From: Macrostomum hystrix
Taxonomy: Eukaryota > Platyhelminthes > Macrostomidae
Direction: 5' to 3'
Assembly: GCA_950097015.1 (NCBI GenBank)
Contig: CATNEN010000034.1
Span: forward strand, 448,501 to 512,500
DNA length: 64,000 bases
The translations under genes and the position numbers were made by a program. The notes under the pieces are model-generated. The model had not been told where the DNA came from. It saw only the letters and a list, made by a program, of their open reading frames with translations, and did no database searches. This document shows, piece after piece, positions 1-9,903 of this stretch (its first letter is position 1; the number at the start of each line of letters is the position of its first letter).

Positions 1-32
1 TTTGTGTCACCTGCCTGCCACTCCCACTGCAG

Positions 33-464
33 GCGGTGTCGGGCGGCGCTCTGCGCGGCTGCGGCCGCCAAGCAGCCGGCGCCCTCGTCAACTTTATCGG
101 CTTCTACGCCCTGGCGCTGCCAATCGGCGTGCCGCTGGCCCTCCCAGGTGGTTGGGGCATCCCCGGCCTGTGGCTGGGTCTCCTGCTGGGCCTGACAGCC
201 GAGGCTGTTCTGCTCCTGGCCTTCACGCTCTGCCTGCTGGACTGGCGCGCCGAGGTGGCGCGGGCCCGGGATCGAGCCCTCGGCGAGTCAGAGCGCCTGC
301 CACTGCTTCTCCAGTCCAGCGACGCCTCTGGCGGCGGCCGCGTCAACAGCGAAGATGTCTGGCTGAAGCGGCGCTGGCGCCGGACTTTGACGGGCAAGCT
401 GTGTGTGCTGGCTGCCCTGTGCCTGCTGCTGGCCGCGGCCCTGAGCGCCCGCTTCCTGCTGTGA
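33..464 (+). CDS. MATE-family (SLC47-like) multidrug/toxin exporter, last exon
   Basis: C-terminal exon, about 143 residues, of a multidrug and toxin extrusion transporter. A pyrimidine-rich tract and CAG end at position 32, and the exon opens in phase 0 with AVSGGALRGCGRQ, matching the family's 'G-x-L-R-G-x-G-x-Q ... G-A-x-x-N' segment. Two hydrophobic segments follow (around VNFIGFYALALPIG and GLWLGLLLGLTAEAVLLLAF), then a polar stretch and a last hydrophobic helix (KLCVLAALCLLLAAALSARFLL region) just before the TGA. A final C-terminal helix is typical of animal MATE proteins, which exchange protons for organic cations at the plasma membrane. The upstream exons lie outside the window. The family call is firm; the subtype cannot be decided from one exon. 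Confidence 0.85.
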   Translation, partial: AVSGGALRGCGRQAAGALVNFIGFYALALPIGVPLALPGGWGIPGLWLGLLLGLTAEAVLLLAFTLCLLDWRAEVARARDRALGESERLPLLLQSSDASGGGRVNSEDVWLKRRWRRTLTGKLCVLAALCLLLAAALSARFLL

Positions 465-554
465 GCCAGTATTCTCTTTCGGCTGATTGGTCAGCAGAAA
501 GATTGCACAAAAAACTACTTCTTTGTTTGCTTGAAATCGCTTTGATCCAGCTTT

Positions 555-673
555 GTGACCCATCACTGACGCGAATTCTATGGCCTGAATTGTGTGACCC
601 ATCACTGATGCGAATTCTATGGCCTGAATTGTGTGACCCATCACTGATGCGAATTCTATGGCCTGAATTGTGT
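555..673 (+). repeat. 39-bp tandem repeat in the MATE 3'UTR
   Basis: Three copies of a 39-bp unit start at 555, 594 and 633, each containing GTGACCCATCACTGA and GAATTCTATGGCC. They lie between the MATE stop codon and its likely poly(A) signal, so they should be in the mature 3'UTR. Confidence 0.85.
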
Positions 674-988
674 GGAAAACCCTGGTCTTATTCGCCATAT
701 AATAACAAATTGTATGGCAAATGTGTTACCTGCATCACATAAGTGGCGTGTGCGACTTTTAAAAATCAAATTTGCTGTCGAAATATGAGCTTGAATAAGT
801 TATGATTAATGGGTATTGAATTATTGTAACCTTTCTGTAACCCTGACGCCCAGTTGCCTGGTGTTAAAGTTTTTTTCAGCCTCACACCAGGAAGGCTAGA
901 GGTAGTCAGACCAAAATTGAGGTCAAAATGCACTGGCACCGTCACTTGTGCTCTGAGCTCCGCTAAAAACTTCTCACACGTGTGAGTC

Positions 989-994
989 AATAAA
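989..994 (+). terminator. Candidate poly(A) signal of the MATE gene
   Basis: AATAAA about 525 bases after the MATE stop codon, in AT-rich DNA, the first canonical signal noticed downstream. The cleavage site is not visible from sequence alone. Confidence 0.5.
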
Positions 995-1161
995 CAAAGT
1001 GAACTCAAGCAGAGAGTGTGCTAATTATAACACCTGCCCCTAATTCTCAGGAAATCCTTCGTTCTGTTTTTTTACTTTTTATGTTTTTTGTCACACTAGT
1101 TAAAAATAATTAAGCTGAACCTGTGTAATTAGATTATTCTAGGAAAATTCAGCTGATCGAT

Positions 1162-1832
1162 GAATGACCAATGGGATAATTCAGCTGAGCCATTGAATGA
1201 CCAATGGGATAATTCAGCTGAGCCATTGAATGACCAATGGGATAATTCAGCTGAGCCATAGAATGACCAATGGGATAATTCAGCTGATCCATTGAATCAC
1301 TAATGGGATAATTCAGCTGATCCATGAATGACCAATGGGATAATTCAGCTGATCCGTTCAATGACCAATGGGTTAATTCAGCTGATCCATGAATGACCAA
1401 TGGGTTAATTCAGCTGATCCATGAATGACCAATGGGATAATTCAGCTGATCCATGAATGACCAATAGGATAATTCAGCTGATTCATTGAATGACCAATGG
1501 GATAATTCAGCTGAGCCATTGAATGACCAATGGGATAATTCAGCTGAGCCATTGAATGACCAATGGGATAATTCAGCTGATCCATTGAATGACCAATGGG
1601 ATAATTCAGCTGAGCCGTTGGACGACCGATGGGATAATTCTGCTGAGCCGTTGGATGACCAATGGGATAATTCTGCTGAGCCGTTGGATGACCAATGGGA
1701 TAATTCTGCTGAGCCGTTGGATGACCAATGGGATAATTCTGCTGAGCCGTTGGATGACCAATGGGATAATTCTGCTGAGCCGTTGGATGACCAATGGGAT
1801 AATTCTGCTGAGCCGTTGGAAGGTCGTACCTA
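1162..1832. repeat. 33-bp minisatellite
   Basis: About 20 copies of a 32-33-bp unit built on GAATGACCAATGGGATAATT. Two subfamilies lie side by side: units with CAGCTGA to about 1610, then units with CTGCTGAGCCGTTGG to the end. Because 33 is a multiple of three, it reads open in several frames (11-residue NDQWDNSAEPL repeat), which I take as incidental. Confidence 0.95.
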
Positions 1833-2640
1833 AGTGTGTAGCGATCATTTTATAAATTTATTTATGCATACCTAAGCGAGTATTTATCTCGATAATCTCT
1901 TTTCAAGTCTAGTTTTTGATTTGCACTTAAAATAGGTGCCTGGAAATTACAATTACATAATCTTTTGTGAAGCTAGGCCTAGCAGATAGACAGGTGTAAG
2001 CTCGGCATTGCATGTAATAGCAGTAAGTTCGAAGTTCAAAAGCTGAAATGCTTATTTTGGTTAAATCAGAATGGAAAGTTAACGGTGTAGATATATAGAT
2101 TAACGGACTAGATATATCTAGATATCCCAACCAGATACCAAAGAATATAGAAAGCCAGTTGATTAATCTAGAATTCTATGGCCAAACCGGCATTAGCTGT
2201 TCGATCCCAAATTTTAATTAGTTTTGTAGATAAAATTAACAGTGAAATTATCGTATTTTAAATTAGAGTGTAACATTAAATGGGTCGATGGGTTCGATTG
2301 TAAATCTAAGTACGTACAAACCTTGCGATCAAATCAAATCAGAGTGTAAAAAACTTCTCTGTCTGGCATGTGGGCGCGCTTCATGACTTCCAATTTTGTA
2401 GGATCTCGCTTGTGCTCGTTTGTGTAAAATAGGCGATAACAAAACATCTGCGAGTCAAAGAATTGTGCATATGTGCGCTCACTTCGTTGCGGATTCATTA
2501 CGTAATGCATACACTAGTCCACCCACCCTTCCCTTCCATTGAGTGGCCCGTGCCGCACAGAGAAGCCAATAGTGAAGCTTTTCAAATGGCTGATTGGGTG
2601 TAGAAAATAGAAAATTTGGATTGAGCTTAGCTGGGGCACG
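1833..2640. other. Intergenic DNA, no feature seen
   Basis: AT-rich spacer between the 33-bp minisatellite and the kinase promoter region. I see no coding exon, repeat or RNA gene in it. Confidence 0.6.
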
Positions 2641-2782
2641 ATGGCCAGTTCAAGCCCCAACCCCCCTGGGCCCAGACCCTCAGTGGCGTTCACACCAGAC
2701 CCCAAAGTTCTAAAGCCTCTGGAGGGCACACTCGCGCACAGTAAGGAAAGAGAGAAGGGAGTTGTCGGCCTGGGTGGATCTC

Positions 2783-2790
2783 TATATAAG
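2783..2790 (+). promoter_or_regulatory. Candidate TATA box of the kinase gene
   Basis: TATATAAG lies 168 bases upstream of the kinase ATG, in a locally GC-richer stretch. A start about 30 bases downstream would give a 5'UTR of roughly 140 nt. No initiator was identified. Confidence 0.45.
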
Positions 2791-2957
2791 CGTTCAACTG
2801 GGGCCCAGGCCATAGCGGCCACAAGAGGGTCGGACTGGCTTACAAAAATTACAAGACTAGCGTCCCTGATAGTCCTTCGACAATAGTTATATAGGCTTGC
2901 GGTTCTTGTTTTAAGAGTGCAGGATCCTGTGCTTTATGTTTTCATAAGACCCAGGCG

Positions 2958-4832
2958 ATGCTGGCAGATAGTATTTTCTCAGAGATGTTCGCCTCAATGA
3001 GTGTTGTCGGAATGCGACGAGGACGTGCTAGCGGCGGCAGCGCTGTTAGCACCGGCGGCAACGGAAGCGGCGTCGGTGCCTGCGGTGGCAATGCCGGCGC
3101 TGGCGGCAACAACATCGGAAACGGCGCCATCGGCGGCAGCAGCGGCGCTGGACGCATTGGCAGCGGAGCTGGTGCAGGCGGTAGCAGCGTCGGTGGCATT
3201 AACGGGGTCAGCAGCGGGGGTTCTGCGTCTCGCGATCCAGCGGCAGCTGCGGCAGCAACCCTGCGCCTCTGGTCGGCGGCCGTTAGCAACGACTCCGGTC
3301 TAGGCGAAGAATCGGACTTTGCCATCGCTGTGCCGGCCGCAGCCTCGCCGCTGTGTCCGAGCGGAGCCAACTCGGTCGTCGCAGCTGTGTCGTCGCCTCA
3401 AGCCACCGGTTGTACTAACGGCGGCAGCGGCCTGGGCATCGGCGTGTGCGGAGTTGACACTAGTGTCGGCTGTGTTCAGAACTCGGCTGCTGCAGTAGTA
3501 GCTGTCTGTGGTGGCGGTGCTCGCGTTACCGCCGTGCGCTTGGGCCTACTGGGCCCGTCAGCCGCCCAGGCCTGCCCTGACCGGCTGGGAGTCTCCGCTA
3601 TGCTAGCCGAACTCATTAGCAACTGCGCCAGCCAGCCACTCTGCCCGTGGTCTCCGCCGACGTTCTTCGAGTCCGTCTGTCACCTCCGCATGCGCTGCCC
3701 GCCTCAGGCCCCGCCAGCCCAGACACTCGAGCAACAGCAGCAGCAACAATTGAAGGCATCAACCGCCAGCAATCGCGCCGCGCCGCCCGCAGCGGAAGCT
3801 CCGCCGGCCTTTGCTACAACCAGCGGCCAGGTTGTCTACAAACCGGCGCACAGCCTCGGCCGAGGCAACTTCGGCCAGGTGTACTTCTGCTGGGTGCAGC
3901 ATCGGCGCCCTCAGCCGGACGCCAGTCAGGGCCTGCCGCCACGGGCTCTAAAGTGCACGCACCGGTTGTCAACGCATCGCAAAGAGACCCAGGTGCACCG
4001 CAGACTGCAGGCTGGCCACACCGAGGACACCTACCGGAGCGCCTTCGTGCTCTGGCTTGCCGACAGTGTGCAATTGTCCCACGCCGGCACTGAGCTGGGC
4101 TGTCTGCTGCTAGAACTCGCGCCCGGTGGCTCCCTGCAGGACCTCGTCGGCTGCCTAGCCAAGACCGGCCGCATGCTGGTCGAGCGCGAGGCCGCCTTCT
4201 ACCTGGCCGAACTCGGCTGCGCCATCGACTTCCTGCACTCACGCGGCTTCCTCCACCTGGACGTCAAGGCCGACAATGTGCTCATCGCCGCCAGCGGTCA
4301 CGTCCGCCTCTGCGACCTCGGCCACGCGCTGGCCCTGCGAGACGGCCGCGCCGAGAGCTACCTGTCCGCTGGCCTCGGCACCTTCCACCTGCCCGTTGAG
4401 ATTCTCCGCGGAGGTGGCAGCAGCGGTGGCGACCGCGTCAGCATTGTGACCCGCGCCACAGACTGGTTTAGCTACGGCTGCCTGGCCTTCTGGCTGTTGC
4501 ACAACTACTTCCCCATCGTGCCGCCCAGCTACTCCCGCACCGTGGCCGAGTACGCCGACTTCATGGCCGGGCCTGGCTACCGCCGACTGCCGCGCCTGTT
4601 TGTCCGGCCAGCCAGCCCACTGTACCGCAACCTGGTGGTCCAGCTGCTGCACCCAGACCCAGACAGGCGGCCAGCCACCTTCGCCCAGGTGCTGCTGCAG
4701 TGCTGGCCCATGTTTGCCGAGTGCGGCCTGTTGCATAGCGGTGCCGCCATCCGGCCCGATGATGTCCGGACTGTGATCGAGTCCAACCGGCTGGTTCCGC
4801 CGTTCATCCCACTGCCGCTGTGCAGCTACTGA
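2958..4832 (+). CDS. Intronless divergent Ser/Thr protein kinase with Gly/Ser/Ala-rich N-terminus
   Basis: A 624-residue reading frame. Residues 20-110 are Gly/Ser/Ala-rich, a short poly-Gln lies near residue 260, and the kinase domain covers about 295-590. Visible motifs: glycine loop GRGNFG (301-306), ALK with Lys332, catalytic loop HLDVKADN (433-440; Asp435, Lys437, Asn440), metal-binding DLG (453-455) instead of DFG, PVE around 479-481 in place of APE, TDWFSYG with Asp502, and DPDRRP with Arg571. All catalytic residues are present, so activity is expected. The HLD loop has Leu for Arg, making it a 'non-RD' kinase as in MOS. DVKADN and CDLGHA recall NIK/MAP3K14, while GHVR-x-x-DLG and DWFS-x-GC recall G-protein-coupled-receptor kinases. 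The start chosen is the first ATG; Met9 or Met13-19 are alternatives. The absence of introns suggests an old retrocopy or a MOS-like single-exon gene. Kinase: very sure; subfamily: unresolved. Confidence 0.88.
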   Translation: MLADSIFSEMFASMSVVGMRRGRASGGSAVSTGGNGSGVGACGGNAGAGGNNIGNGAIGGSSGAGRIGSGAGAGGSSVGGINGVSSGGSASRDPAAAAAATLRLWSAAVSNDSGLGEESDFAIAVPAAASPLCPSGANSVVAAVSSPQATGCTNGGSGLGIGVCGVDTSVGCVQNSAAAVVAVCGGGARVTAVRLGLLGPSAAQACPDRLGVSAMLAELISNCASQPLCPWSPPTFFESVCHLRMRCPPQAPPAQTLEQQQQQQLKASTASNRAAPPAAEAPPAFATTSGQVVYKPAHSLGRGNFGQVYFCWVQHRRPQPDASQGLPPRALKCTHRLSTHRKETQVHRRLQAGHTEDTYRSAFVLWLADSVQLSHAGTELGCLLLELAPGGSLQDLVGCLAKTGRMLVEREAAFYLAELGCAIDFLHSRGFLHLDVKADNVLIAASGHVRLCDLGHALALRDGRAESYLSAGLGTFHLPVEILRGGGSSGGDRVSIVTRATDWFSYGCLAFWLLHNYFPIVPPSYSRTVAEYADFMAGPGYRRLPRLFVRPASPLYRNLVVQLLHPDPDRRPATFAQVLLQCWPMFAECGLLHSGAAIRPDDVRTVIESNRLVPPFIPLPLCSY

Positions 4833-5378
4833 CCAGGTATCCGCAATGTCCTGACAATTCTCCGCGCTGTTGAAATCTCTTTCTGGTTGCATGTACTGTC
4901 GCTTAGCAATCCCCCGGTTACCCTCTTCTGTGCACTTATATCGCCACCATTTTTGTTATATTTGTTTCCAGTTACTGTTTCTCACTTATTCTGCAGTTTA
5001 AATGTTTGTTTATAGAAAGTCTGTGTTTGAGCCCTCGCCCCTTCCCTCGAATGTCTCTATCCTGCTTTCAGTTGCATAAATTATTTGATGCTCAAGTCCC
5101 TCACTGTGCATTTCTTTCCGCAGGCCAAAGTCAACAGTCGCATAGCCTTTGCCATTTGAGTTGTCCCAGTGTTTCTTTACCCAATTACTTCTTCCAGTCG
5201 CAATGTTTTTCACATCCAGAAAATCATTTTGCACCTTTCACTGTCGCCCGCCGTTCATTTGTTAATAAGCGAAACATTTCTAATTGAATTTCAGATGTGC
5301 TTTTTTCTGATTTCTAGTTTGCGCAACAAGCAGCAGATTTGTTATATTCTATCATATTTTTCTTAATGTTCTGGTAAA

Positions 5379-5384
5379 AATAAA
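5379..5384 (+). terminator. Candidate poly(A) signal of the kinase gene
   Basis: AATAAA about 545 bases after the kinase stop codon, at the end of a T-rich 3' region (4833-5380) that holds no other recognisable gene. Confidence 0.5.
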
Positions 5385-5692
5385 CTGGCCAACTGGCAGC
5401 CGCCGCTCACCTGTAAGCCGTCTGCCAGCTGCCTGCTTTATAAAAGAATATTATCCGAGCCCAGAGTGTTTCACAACCTTCTTTTACCAACAAGGGTCGA
5501 TTCCAAGCATGTGCGACCAAAGCGTTGAGCCCTGTTTTTTTTGAAATGTGAAATTTCTGTTCTGTCATACGCTGGTTCAGCTGAGGTTAAGTTTTTAACG
5601 TACAGCAACTGACATTCTGGTCTGCCTGTGTACACTTGAAATGCAAGTTTATCATTCAAATACGAGCGGAAAAAAAGTAATAAGGTGAGCTG

Positions 5693-6336
5693 GAATACTA
5701 GCTCAGAGTACTAGACCTACTGAATACTAGCTCAGAGTACTAGACCTAGGGAATACTAGCTCAGAGTACTAGACCTAGGGAATACTAGCTCAGAGTACTA
5801 GACCTAGGGAATACTAGCTCAGAGTACTAGACCTAGGGAATACTAGACCTAGGGAATACTAGCTCAGAGTACTAGACCTAGGGAATACTAGCTCAGAGTA
5901 CTAGACCTAGGGAATACTAGCTCAGAGTACTAGACCTAGGGAATACTAGCTCAGAGTACTAGACCTAGGGAATACTAGCTCAGAATACTAGACCTAGGGA
6001 ATACTAGCTCAGAGTACTAGACCTAGGGAATACTAGCTCAGAGTACTAGACCTAGGGAATACTAGCTCAGAGTACTAGACCTAGGGAATACTAGCTCAGA
6101 GTACTAGACCTAGGGAATACTAGCTCAGAGTACTAGACCTAGGGAATACTAGCTCAGAGTACTAGACCTAGGGAATACTAGCTCAGAGTACTAGACCTAG
6201 GGAATACTAGCTCAGAGTACTAGACCTAGGGAATACTAGCTCAGAGTACTAGACCTAGGGAATACTAGCTCAGAGTACTAGACCTAGGGAATACTAGCTC
6301 AGAGTACTAGACCTAGGGAATACTAGCTCAGAGTAC
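5693..6336. repeat. 29-bp minisatellite
   Basis: About 22 copies of a 29-bp unit containing GAATACTAGCTCAGAGTACT and AGACCTAGG. It is very homogeneous, with one shortened copy near 5840. Each unit carries two CTAG sites and, in most, the palindrome CCTAGG. Confidence 0.95.
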
Positions 6337-6744
6337 AGGACCAAGGAGGTCGGACTATAGGAATAATGCAACACCGATCCTTCACTGCTCAACTCCTTTT
6401 GACGGAGTGAACAGAGCAGGCTACTCAAGTGTGACTCATACTCCCCTCGCTAAATAGTGTCGGCAACGGGCCAGTGCAGCTATTGAGCATTGTTGAGCAA
6501 GTTAAGCAAGTTGTCGCATGTGTAGATTTCGAATTTCGGAAGCTTGATCTCAGACTGAGTAGCTGAGTGAAACAGGCTGCCCTCAGAGACACACCCTCTA
6601 AATCTGTCTTCTTCTTTTTCAGTCAAAATAAGCGCCCTCTGATTGCGTAATCCTGTCTGCTTGTTGTCGGGGCAGCGTGAGCTAGGTAGAGACCCCGCCT
6701 TGCCCTGTCTGTCCGTGCAGGTGTGTCTTTTAACTCCATTCCAG

Positions 6745-7143
6745 TAATTCCTTATCTTTGCGATAGCGATAGATCCTCAAGGAACAGCGGTAAGAATCCA
6801 AGCTAGCCCAGTTTGCACAGCCGAATCTCAGCGTTTCCAAAGGCTGCGTGCAGATGTTCTGTCCATGGACTGATGCTGGTGTTCTTTTAACAGCTGGGTG
6901 AACTGAGCTGAAGCAATGCAGCGTTAAGTGCCTTGCTATTTGTTTAGGAGTCAATGTTCCATTGGAGTCGGGAATCGAACCCCGGACCTTTTGCAGTGCC
7001 TAGGAGGCTGGCATTCAAGGGCGTAAACCGTACGACAAGCCCCCCAAGCCTTCTCTCCGCCGCTGCGTCCCAAATAAATGTGGCCTCGCCGCGGAATCGA
7101 GCTCAGGGACCTCGGTGCGAGAGTTAAACGCATTGCCACTCGT
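6745..7143 (-). mobile_element. Composite tRNA-derived SINE-like element
   Basis: Reading the minus strand from 7143, a tRNA-like head (GTGGCAATGCGTTTAAC...) carries a B-box-like GAGCTCGATTCC near 7105-7094. It is followed by GGCTTGGGGGGCTTGTCG, then a second tRNA-like head with a perfect B box GGTTCGATTCC near 6976. The body contains GCACTTAACGCTGCATTGCT and GTTCACCCAGCTGTTAAAA. The same body recurs at 54243-54512, and parts recur at 61362 and 63110. The head order shows two tRNA-related modules in tandem here. The body core resembles the conserved central domain of widespread invertebrate SINEs; that match is from memory. Confidence 0.65.
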
Positions 7144-7945
7144 TAAAAAGCCATATATATAATAGTATACTAATACGAGTAATAAGTTGGAAATGTTTTA
7201 TGATAATTTGTATTACACCAAATTCTGATTGCACAATAGAAGCTTTCGTGTATTTGATTGACAACAAATTCAAATATTTTCATCTCAAATAGTCACTAGG
7301 CATTTTAATTTATGTGTGTGTACAAGAATTAGAGAAACAAGTTTACAGCTGAGAAGCATCAAGCATCGGACTAAAAAGCGCGAAAAATTAATTAAGGGTT
7401 TATTATTGTTGAAAACTTTTATGATTGTTGGGGATTGCTAGTAAGTGGAACAATTACATAGGACTCAGCCTCTATAAAAGTACATGCGGATTTAAATGCA
7501 GGAAAACGGGGACAAACAGTACAGAAGCGACACAACCAGTTCTATCTGGATTTGACAATCAAGAAACCATAAAATATTATTCGTCGTTGACTACTTAAAG
7601 CGACGCATTAAGTAGTTTAGTAAGGATATATTGTGCGCATTCAAGCATCTGTTATATGTTTGATTAAGAACCGAAGCAAATATTAATTAGTAGGCGAGAC
7701 ATAAAAGACTGATTGTAGATAAACTAACAAATAATAGCAACACAATTTAAAACCAAATTGTGACAATTACTTTTGCAAGACCGCAACAATAATAGGCTAT
7801 TTTTAAGCATGCTTGTATCTCCATTCATTGAAATTCCCGACTAAATTTCTTGCTACATACTCAATATTTGATAATTTTTTTCCGGGCTTCTGTGAATCGG
7901 CCTATTGTTGAAGCGGAATTTCCGCTTCCGTGGATTTCGGCTCTT
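7144..7945. other. AT-rich intergenic DNA, nothing recognised
   Basis: No coding exon, RNA gene or tandem repeat seen. It ends at the start of the 17-bp array. Confidence 0.6.
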
Positions 7946-7947
7946 AG

Positions 7948-9265
7948 GGATTTCAGTTTATTAGGGATTTCAGTTTATTAGGGATTTCAGTTTATTAGGG
8001 ATTTCAGTTTATTAGGGATTTCAGTTTATTAGGGATTTCAGTTTATTAGGGATTTTGGCTATTAGGGATTTCAGTTTATTAGGGATTTCAGTTTATTAGG
8101 GATTTCAGTTTATTAGGGATTTCAGTTTATTAGGATTTCAGTTTATTAGGGATTTCAGTTTATTAGGGATTTCAGTTTATTAGGATTTCAGTTTATTAGG
8201 GATTTCAGTTTATTAGGATTTCAGTTTATTAGGGATTTCAGTTTATTAGGGATTTCAGTTTATTAGGGATTTCAGTTTATTAGGGATTTCAGTTTATTAG
8301 GGATTTCAGTTTATTAGGGATTTCAGTTTATTAGGGATTTCAGTTTATTAGGGATTTCAGTTTATTAGGGATTTTGGCTATTAGGGATTTCAGTTTATTA
8401 GGGATTTCAGTTTATTAGGGATTTCAGTTTATTAGGGATTTCAGTTTATTAGGATTTCAGTTTATTAGGGATTTCAGTTTATTAGGGATTTCAGTTTATT
8501 AGGGATTTCAGTTTATTAGGGATTTCAGTTTATTAGGGATTTCAGTTTATTAGGGATTTCAGTTTATTAGGGATTTCAGTTTATTAGGGATTTCAGTTTA
8601 TTAGGGATTTCAGTTTATTAGGGATTTCAGTTTATTAGGGATTTCAGTTTATTAGGGATTTCAGTTTATTAGGATTTCAGTTTATTAGGGATTTCAGTTT
8701 ATTAGGGATTTCAGTTTATTAGGGATTTCAGTTTATTAGGGATTTCAGTTTATTAGGGATTTCAGTTTATTAGGGATTTCAGTTTATTAGGGATTTCAGT
8801 TTATTAGGGATTTCAGTTTATTAGGGATTTCAGTTTATTAGGGATTTCAGTTTATTAGGGATTTCAGTTTATTAGGGATTTCAGTTTATTAGGGATTTCA
8901 GTTTATTAGGGATTTCAGTTTATTAGGGATTTCAGTTTATTAGGGATTTCAGTTTATTAGGGATTTCAGTTTATTAGGGATTTCAGTTTATTAGGGATTT
9001 CAGTTTATTAGGGATTTCAGTTTATTAGGGATTTCAGTTTATTAGGGATTTCAGTTTATTAGGGATTTCAGTTTATTAGGGATTTCAGTTTATTAGGGAT
9101 TTCAGTTTATTAGGGATTTCAGTTTATTAGGGATTTCAGTTTATTAGGGATTTTGGCTATTAGGGATTTCAGTTTATTAGGGATTTTGGCTATTAGGGAT
9201 TTCAGTTTATTAGGGATTTTGGCTATTAGGGATTTCAGTTTATTAGGGATTTTGGCTATTAGGGA
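7948..9265. repeat. 17-bp minisatellite carrying AATAAA on the minus strand
   Basis: About 75 copies of AGGGATTTCAGTTTATT, with scattered 16-base variants. The variant GGGATTTTGGCTATTA appears near 8050 and 8373 and alternates with the main unit at the 9150-9265 end. On the minus strand each main unit contains AATAAA. The array begins about 175 bases downstream of the protocadherin stop codon. Confidence 0.97.
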
Positions 9266-9439
9266 TTCCAGGATTCAGTTTCAAGGTACTACAGATGCAG
9301 ATTTCAGATATCAAGAAAAAAATGCTCACCTTATCAGTAGAAAATACGTAATTAGTGTGCGTGATTATGAAACGTGCGCGGACAATGAGTTGAGTACGAC
9401 CCCCCCCCAACTCGGCTTCCAGTGCGGGTGACCACCGTT

Positions 9440-9903
9440 CTACACGGCCGCCGACTTCTGCTTGCCGCTGCCTCCGCCGCCGCTGATTCCGATGTCGCCG
9501 TTTGTGAAGCTCTGCGGCGTGGTGGCACGACTGCCGGCAATCGGCGACAGGACGCTGCCGCCGCGACTCAGCGATCGATAATCAGCGGCCGAGGACGACT
9601 GGCCGCCGACCAGGCTGACTGTGTGGAACCGCGGCTCGCTCAGCAGGTTCAGCGGAGTGGCGCAGCCGTCAAGGAGCTGCTGCTGCCCGGCTGGCGAGAC
9701 TGTGCTCGGAGCGAATCGGCCGCTAGAATACGGCGACTGCTGCTGCTGCTGCAGATAGGGGTTCCGGCAGGCGGTCAGCGGGATGTGCTCGTGGTGGCAG
9801 CCGCCAGCGGGGTAGTCAGCCTCCTCCATGATGCAGTTGCAGGCGGGTGAGCGAGCCCTGGCCAGGCAGGCCGACGGGAGCGTCATGAAGCGCTCGGCGG
9901 CGG
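9440..9903 (-). CDS. Protocadherin exon 5 (C-terminal cytoplasmic tail)
   Basis: The acceptor ATTCCAG ends at 9904. The exon starts with two bases that complete a codon begun by exon 4, then reads AAAERFMTLPSACLARARS, a poly-Gln tract from a CTG run, and ends GSGKQKSAAV with TAG at 9442-9440. A second AG 26 bases upstream would be out of phase with exon 4, which supports this start. The tail is polar and Ser/Gln/Gly-rich, with no recognised domain. Confidence 0.75.

Noticed and set aside
4239-4892. 217-codon minus-strand frame opposite the kinase
   Set aside because: Shadow of the kinase gene; low-complexity composition and no domain.
5693-6336. CRISPR-like direct repeats
   Set aside because: Units are contiguous with no unique spacers, and the context is animal DNA. 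The same applies to all other arrays here.
9422-9850. Plus-strand frame of 142 codons opposite protocadherin exon 5
   Set aside because: Shadow of the minus-strand exon, which has matching splice phase and a proper stop.
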